Source of the DNA: Streptacidiphilus jiangxiensis
GTDB taxonomy: Bacteria > Actinomycetota > Actinomycetes > Streptomycetales > Streptomycetaceae
DNA: 64,000 nucleotides
NCBI RefSeq assembly: GCF_900109465.1
Contig: NZ_FOAZ01000011.1
Span: 1 to 64,000, forward strand
Reading direction: 5' to 3'
Shown here: positions 59,885 through 64,000 of the stretch, one piece after another
Layout: the number at the start of each line of letters is the position of its first letter
How positions within the stretch are numbered: position 1 is the stretch's first letter
Translations under genes and position numbers: made by a program
The notes under the pieces: model-generated
Database searches by the model: none
Told to the model about the DNA's origin: nothing
The model's input: only the letters and a program-made list of their open reading frames with translations

Positions 59885-60322
59885 ATGAGCACCAGCAAGG
59901 CGGATCTGATGGACGTGATCGCGGCCGTCGGCGGGGCGTACTACCAGGACTTCGCCGCCGTCGCGGCACGGCACGGGCTGACCCCCGTCCAGGCCAAGGT
60001 GCTGGGCGCGGCGGTCCGCGCGCCGCTGCCGATGCGCGCCCTGGCCGAGGCGCTGGTCTGCGACGCCTCGAACGTCACGGGCATCGTCGACCGCCTCGAG
60101 GCCCGCGGCCTGGTCCGCCGTGAGGCCGGTCCCCAGGACCGCCGAGTCAAGATCGTCACCGCGACGGACGAGGGCCGCGAGGCGATCCTCGCCGTGCGCG
60201 AGGACATGAAGTCCGTCCACGACGCCCTCGACCGCCTCGACGCGTCCGAGCGCGACACCCTCCACGAGATCCTGCAGAAGCTCCTCCCGGAGCTCAGCCA
60301 GGCATCTGCCCAGGGGCACTAG
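59885..60322 (+). CDS. MarR-family transcriptional regulator
   Basis: 145-aa MarR protein: core LTPVQAKVLGAAVRAPLPMRALAEALVCDASNVTGIVDRLEARGLVRREAGPQDRRVKIVTATDEGREAI with the winged helix-turn-helix at residues about 47-105 and flanking dimer helices. No redox Cys pair is visible apart from one Cys (VCDASN). Divergent from the aldo/keto reductase with an operator between them. Its last codons (QGH, then TAG) lie in the left end of repeat copy D, so the repeat supplies its stop. Confidence 0.9.
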   Translation: MSTSKADLMDVIAAVGGAYYQDFAAVAARHGLTPVQAKVLGAAVRAPLPMRALAEALVCDASNVTGIVDRLEARGLVRREAGPQDRRVKIVTATDEGREAILAVREDMKSVHDALDRLDASERDTLHEILQKLLPELSQASAQGH

Positions 60323-60401
60323 CCACCGGAGTGCGGGTGGTCCTCAACGTTCAGGGCCATGCGCTCAGGGTGATTGTTCGCGCAGTTCCTCGCGCCCCTG
60401 G
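60310..60401. repeat. Dispersed palindromic intergenic element, copy D
   Basis: Left end CCAGGGGCACTAG is degenerate; right end TCGCGCAGTTCCTCGCGCCCCTGG is well conserved, with an inner GGTGGTCCTCAACGTTCAGGGCCATGCGC. Lies between the convergent MarR and M1 genes and overlaps the MarR stop. Confidence 0.8.
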
Positions 60402-60407
60402 TTCCGC

Positions 60408-61775
60408 CTACGCGGGAAAGGCGGGCAGGACGGTCTCGATGAGCCAGTCGTGGAGGAGTTCCTCCACCGGCGTGACGGCGTAGCGACGGACGTGGGCCAG
60501 GAAGAGTTCGGTGCTCACCACGGAGTGGCGGTGCAGGCGGGTCCAGTCGCGCAGCATGCGGAAGAACGCCTCGTCGCCGAGGGCCACGCGCAGCGCGTGG
60601 ACGGTGACGCCGCCGCGCTGGTAGAGGCGGTCGTCGAACATGAGGCGGCGGCCCGGGTCGGCGAGGCGGAGGTCCTGGGGGAGCGACGCGAGCAACTGGT
60701 ACGCCTTCGCCGCGCGCTCCGCCGCGCTCGCGCCGCCCGCGCGCTCGGACCAGAGCCACTCGGCGTACTTGGCGAAGCCCTCGTTGAGCCAGATGTTCCG
60801 CCAGTCCGCGACGGACAGGCTGTTGCCGAACCACTGGTGCGCCAGCTCGTGCGCGACCATCCGCTCCGAGGCCCAGCCGGGCTCCAGGTGGTTGGTGCCG
60901 AACGTGGCCATCGCCTGCGCCTCGACGGGGACGTCCAGCTCCTCGTCGACGACCACGGCGGTGTAGCGGTCGAAGGGGTAGGGGCCGAAGAGGTCCTGGA
61001 AGAGCCGCATCATCGCCGGCTGCCGGGAGAAGCCCGCGGCGAAGGCCGGGACCAGCGGGTGCGGCGCCCAGCCGAACTGGGGGACCTCCTCCGCGTCCGG
61101 GTCGTCGAGGCGGATCTGGTGCAGCTGGCCGATCGCGACGCCGACGAGGTAGCTGGAGGTCGGCGCGGGCTGGTCGTAGACCCACGTGGTGCTGGAGGAC
61201 TTCACCGTCCGGGTCAGCAGCCGTCCGCCCAGGACGACCGCGTACGGCGAGGGCGTCGTCAGGGAGATCTGGTACGAGGCCTTGTCGGCGGGACGGTCGT
61301 TGCAGGGGTACCACGAGGGGGCGCCGATCGGCTGGCTGGCGACGAGCGCGCCGTCGTCCAGCTCCTCCCAGCCGATGCCGCCCCAGGGGCTGCGGACCGG
61401 TCTCGGGTTGCCCGTCCAGTGCACCTCGACGGTGAACGCGGCGCCGGGCGGCAGGGGCTTGGCCGGGCGCAGACGCAGCTTGCCCGCGCGATGGGCGTAG
61501 TGCGGGGCCTTGCCGTTGACCAGGACTCGGCCGAGCCGGAAGCCCGCGGCCAGGTCCAGGGTGAACTCGGCGAGCGGGCCGACCGCAGGGGCCGCTATGG
61601 CGTTGAGCCGGGCCGTGCCGGCCAGCCGGTTCGGGTCCGGGCGGTAGTCGAGCGCGATCTCGTAGCGGTGCACGTGGTAGCGCGGATCACCGCTGGTCGG
61701 GAAGTACGGGTCGACCTCGGGCAGGCTCACGCCGCCCGCAGCGCTGTGCTGCTGCCGGGTCTCTCGGGGACTCAC
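60408..61775 (-). CDS. M1-family zinc metallopeptidase (aminopeptidase N-like), partner of the Pls-type synthetase
   Basis: 455-aa M1 peptidase. The zinc site HELAHQWFGN at about residue 308 and NEGFAKYAEW (third ligand Glu, 18 residues after the second His) are intact. The N-terminal beta domain (VHRYEIALDYRPDPNRLAGTARLNAIA) and YVGVAIGQLH-like segment are present. The exopeptidase GAMEN loop is altered to VEAQAMATFG. No signal peptide or clear membrane helix. The start is GTG (61775) with GGAAG five bases upstream. It lies 66 bases after the Pls-like gene on the same strand; an M1 peptidase next to pls is known in epsilon-poly-L-lysine producers, where it can degrade the polymer. That role here is inference. 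Confidence 0.88.
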   Translation of the reverse strand: MSPRETRQQHSAAGGVSLPEVDPYFPTSGDPRYHVHRYEIALDYRPDPNRLAGTARLNAIAAPAVGPLAEFTLDLAAGFRLGRVLVNGKAPHYAHRAGKLRLRPAKPLPPGAAFTVEVHWTGNPRPVRSPWGGIGWEELDDGALVASQPIGAPSWYPCNDRPADKASYQISLTTPSPYAVVLGGRLLTRTVKSSSTTWVYDQPAPTSSYLVGVAIGQLHQIRLDDPDAEEVPQFGWAPHPLVPAFAAGFSRQPAMMRLFQDLFGPYPFDRYTAVVVDEELDVPVEAQAMATFGTNHLEPGWASERMVAHELAHQWFGNSLSVADWRNIWLNEGFAKYAEWLWSERAGGASAAERAAKAYQLLASLPQDLRLADPGRRLMFDDRLYQRGGVTVHALRVALGDEAFFRMLRDWTRLHRHSVVSTELFLAHVRRYAVTPVEELLHDWLIETVLPAFPA

Positions 61776-61841
61776 CGGTCTTCCGCTCCCTGCCGCCGTG
61801 CCTTCGGTGCCGTGTGCCGTGTTCTGTGCCTCGGCAGGAGG

Positions 61842-64000
61842 TCAGTCCTGCCAGGCCTCGATCGGGTTGCCGAGCCAGCGGGTGTCCGCAGGCACCGACT
61901 CGCCGCCCATGACGAGCGAGGCGGGACCGAGGGTGGTCCGGGCGCCGACCCGGCTGCCGGGGAGCACGATGCCACCCGGACCCAGGGTGGCCCCTTGATC
62001 GAGGATCACAGTATCCATGCGCATGATCCGGTCGTGGAAGAGATGGGTCTGCAACACGCATCCGCGGTTGACGCTGACCCCGTCGCCGAGGGTGACCAGA
62101 TCCGACTCCGGCAGCCAGTAGCTCTCGCACCACACGCCCCGGCCCACGTGCACGCCGAGCGAGCGCAGCCAGGCGTTCATGAGGGGCGTGCCCGTCGTCC
62201 GGCCGACCAGCCACGGCACGGCCAGCACCTCGACGAAGGTGTCCGCCAGCTCGTTGCGCCACACGAAGCCGCTCCACAGCGGGTGGTCCACGGCCTTGAA
62301 GCGGCCGACCAGCAGCCACTTGGCCGCCACGGCCACCGCGCCGGCCAGCAGGCCCGCGCCGAGCAGGGCGACGCCCGCGAGCACGAGGGCGTCCGCCTGC
62401 CACAGCACGCACAGCACGGCGCCGGTCAGTACCGCGAGCGCGGCCGAGCAGAAGACCGGGACGAGCCGGCACAGCTCGACCAGGCCGCGCGCCCACAGCA
62501 GCCGGGCGGGCGGGTCGTAGGTGAGGCCCTCGTCGGACTTCGCCGCGGCACGCGGCAGGCGGACCGGGGGCAGGCCGAGGTAGGACGAGCCCTTCTTGGC
62601 CTTCTTCGGCGTCGCCGACAGCACGCCGACCAGGCCGCCGTCGGGGACGGAGCGGCCGGCGCCGGTCATGCCGGAGTTGCCGAGGAAGGCGCGGCGGCCG
62701 ATCTCGGCCTTGCCGATGCGCAGCCAGCCGCCGCCCAGCTCGTACGGGGCGGTCAGGGTGTCGTCGGCCAGGAAGGCGTCCTCGCCGACGGTGGTCAGGC
62801 TGGGCAGCGCGAGGACCGTGGAGATTTCAGCGCCGCGGCCGACCTTCATGCCGAGCAGCCGCAGCCAGACGGGGGTGACCAGGCCCGCGTAGAGCGGGAA
62901 GAGCACGTCGCGGGCGGCGTCCATGAGCTGGCTGACCGTCCACGCCTGCCAGCCGACGCGGCTGTGCACGGGGTGGTGGCCGGTGCGCAGGCCGATGCTG
63001 AGCAGCCGGACGCCGGCCAGCACCAGCAGCGCGTAGGCCGCGCCGTAGGCGAGCGCCGCCGGGACGACGGCGACCAGCGCACCGCGCAGCGCGGCGGCGC
63101 CGCCGTCCGTCGGGGCGACGAACTGCGCCGCGACCAGTGCCGCGGGCAGGGCTGCGAGGAAGGGCAGCAGGGTCAGGAAGGCGCCGCTGGCACCGTAGGC
63201 GGCGGACCAGCGCAGGTGACGGGCCGGGCGCCGCTTGGGCCAGGCGTGGTCGGCCTTGCCGAGCTTCTCCGCGGGCACACCGCCCCAGCGCTGACCGGTC
63301 GGGATCTGACCGGTGACGCCGGAGCCGGGCACGACCTCGGCCCGCTTGCCGACGCGGGCGCCGGGGAAGAGCACGGTGCGGGTGCCGACGACGGCCTGCG
63401 AGCCGACCTTGATCGCGCCGACCTCCAGCCGGTCCCCGTCCAGCCACCAGCCGGACAGGTCCACCTCGGACTCGACCGCGCAGCCACGGCCCAGCTTCAG
63501 CAGGCCGGTGACCGGCGGCAACGAGTGCAGGTCCACGTCCTCGGCGATGCGGGCGCCGAGCGCGCGGCCGTAGCGGATCAGCCAGGAGCCGGACAGCTCG
63601 GACGCACCGCTGAACTCCGCCAGGCGCTCCGCCGTCCACAGCCGCAGGTGGGCGGAGCCGCCGCGCGGGTAGGTGCCGGGGGCCAGACCGCGCAGCACCA
63701 GTCGGGCGCCACCCGCGGCGATCGCGATGCGTCCGGGCGGGGTGAACAGCAGCGCGGCGGCGGAGCCGACCAGCCACCACGAGGCTGTCGGTGCCCAGGT
63801 GTACGGTCCGAACCAGTGCAGGACGTTGCCGAGGGCGAGCAGAGCCGTCGCCCAACGCAGTCCGACAAGAGTGAGGAGCGGCACCAGCAGCGCCAGTTGG
63901 ATCGCCTGTGCGCGGCGCGGTGTCGGGGCGATGTCACGCTGCTCGCCGCCGCCGCGCGCCGAGCGGTCCAGCAGCTTGGCCTGCTTGCGCAGCGTGGGGT
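61842..64000 (-). CDS. Pls-type non-ribosomal peptide synthetase, C-terminal membrane half (5' end beyond window)
   Basis: The open frame continues past a GTG at 63884 to the window edge (reading PTLRKQAKLLDRSARGGGE and onward), so the N-terminal part is missing; the usual family gene has adenylation and thiolation domains there. The visible part is the NRPS terminal domain of the Pls/TIGR02353 family: six membrane segments (TM1-2 about 63910-63720, TM3-4 about 63190-62970, TM5-6 about 62470-62310) surround three soluble left-handed-helix-like domains with hexapeptide repeats (VGSQAVVGTRTVLFPGARVGKRAEVVPGSGV; VTLGDGVSVNRGCVLQTHLFHDRIMRMDTVILDQGATLGPGGIVLPGSRVG). This is the architecture of epsilon-poly-L-lysine synthetase, where these domains add amino acids iteratively. 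The actual amino acid is not readable without the adenylation domain. Confidence 0.87.
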   Translation of the reverse strand, partial: PTLRKQAKLLDRSARGGGEQRDIAPTPRRAQAIQLALLVPLLTLVGLRWATALLALGNVLHWFGPYTWAPTASWWLVGSAAALLFTPPGRIAIAAGGARLVLRGLAPGTYPRGGSAHLRLWTAERLAEFSGASELSGSWLIRYGRALGARIAEDVDLHSLPPVTGLLKLGRGCAVESEVDLSGWWLDGDRLEVGAIKVGSQAVVGTRTVLFPGARVGKRAEVVPGSGVTGQIPTGQRWGGVPAEKLGKADHAWPKRRPARHLRWSAAYGASGAFLTLLPFLAALPAALVAAQFVAPTDGGAAALRGALVAVVPAALAYGAAYALLVLAGVRLLSIGLRTGHHPVHSRVGWQAWTVSQLMDAARDVLFPLYAGLVTPVWLRLLGMKVGRGAEISTVLALPSLTTVGEDAFLADDTLTAPYELGGGWLRIGKAEIGRRAFLGNSGMTGAGRSVPDGGLVGVLSATPKKAKKGSSYLGLPPVRLPRAAAKSDEGLTYDPPARLLWARGLVELCRLVPVFCSAALAVLTGAVLCVLWQADALVLAGVALLGAGLLAGAVAVAAKWLLVGRFKAVDHPLWSGFVWRNELADTFVEVLAVPWLVGRTTGTPLMNAWLRSLGVHVGRGVWCESYWLPESDLVTLGDGVSVNRGCVLQTHLFHDRIMRMDTVILDQGATLGPGGIVLPGSRVGARTTLGPASLVMGGESVPADTRWLGNPIEAWQD

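Overview
This 64 kb window is a high-GC actinomycete chromosome segment, most likely from Streptomyces or a close relative (Kitasatospora, Streptacidiphilus). The reasons are very high third-position GC, many GTG starts, a full-length adpA carrying a TTA (bldA) codon next to orn, a TGGGAGCGCTCCCA CebR-type operator pair, and a DUF6278-type gene. I do not name a species. No insertion sequences, prophage genes, CRISPR array, rRNA or replication origin were seen.

Left arm (1-10.7 kb): a lacI-dppB-dppC transporter operon leaves the window at the left edge. It is followed by a small membrane protein, a GH1 beta-glucosidase (bglC) whose TTGACA promoter is bracketed by two CebR operators, and a divergent cebR-like regulator. 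Then come an SPFH/slipin gene, tRNA-His(GTG), orn and the developmental master regulator adpA. From memory, the S. coelicolor order is adpA-orn-cebR-cebEFG-bglC. Here cebEFG is absent, bglC is inverted, and a Dpp/Opp-type transporter with its own LacI regulator lies beside it.

Centre-left (10.7-23 kb): a GNAT gene, a five-copy 61-bp tandem repeat, a HAD phosphatase and a universal stress protein. These are followed by the four-gene operon accD1-accA1-hmgL-acdH for branched-chain acyl-CoA (leucine/isovalerate) breakdown, with a divergent TetR regulator. A DHA2-type MFS pump and a PPOX-fold protein follow.

Centre (23-46 kb): a single-chain fused ABC exporter of 1378 residues with asymmetric ATP sites and a likely leaderless start; a CGNR regulator divergent from an MFS pump; a second MFS gene; a long degenerate repeat tract; an MFS/ArsR pair; a coiled-coil protein with an apparently catalytically dead Mrr-like domain; a ZIP metal transporter; and LysR, secreted serine protease, EamA, MarR, iron-box DUF2218, GNAT, glutathione peroxidase and VOC genes. 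RecD2 helicase closes the region.

Right arm (46-64 kb): citrate synthase with a perfect terminator, an SDR, a copper efflux operon copZ-copA with a CsoR-type operator, a GDSL hydrolase, a secreted protein, a PrsW-like protease divergent from a PP2C phosphatase, a secreted phosphodiesterase, a polytopic membrane protein, and an AKR/MarR pair. Last come an M1 aminopeptidase and, running off the right edge, the membrane half of a Pls-type non-ribosomal peptide synthetase, the architecture of poly(amino acid) synthetases such as epsilon-poly-L-lysine synthetase. This pair is the most promising lead for an uncharacterised product.

A dispersed palindromic intergenic element with inverted CCAGGGGCGCG / CGCGCCCCTGG ends occurs four times (36.1, 48.7, 55.4 and 60.3 kb). 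Three copies lie between convergent genes, which suggests a role as bidirectional terminators.
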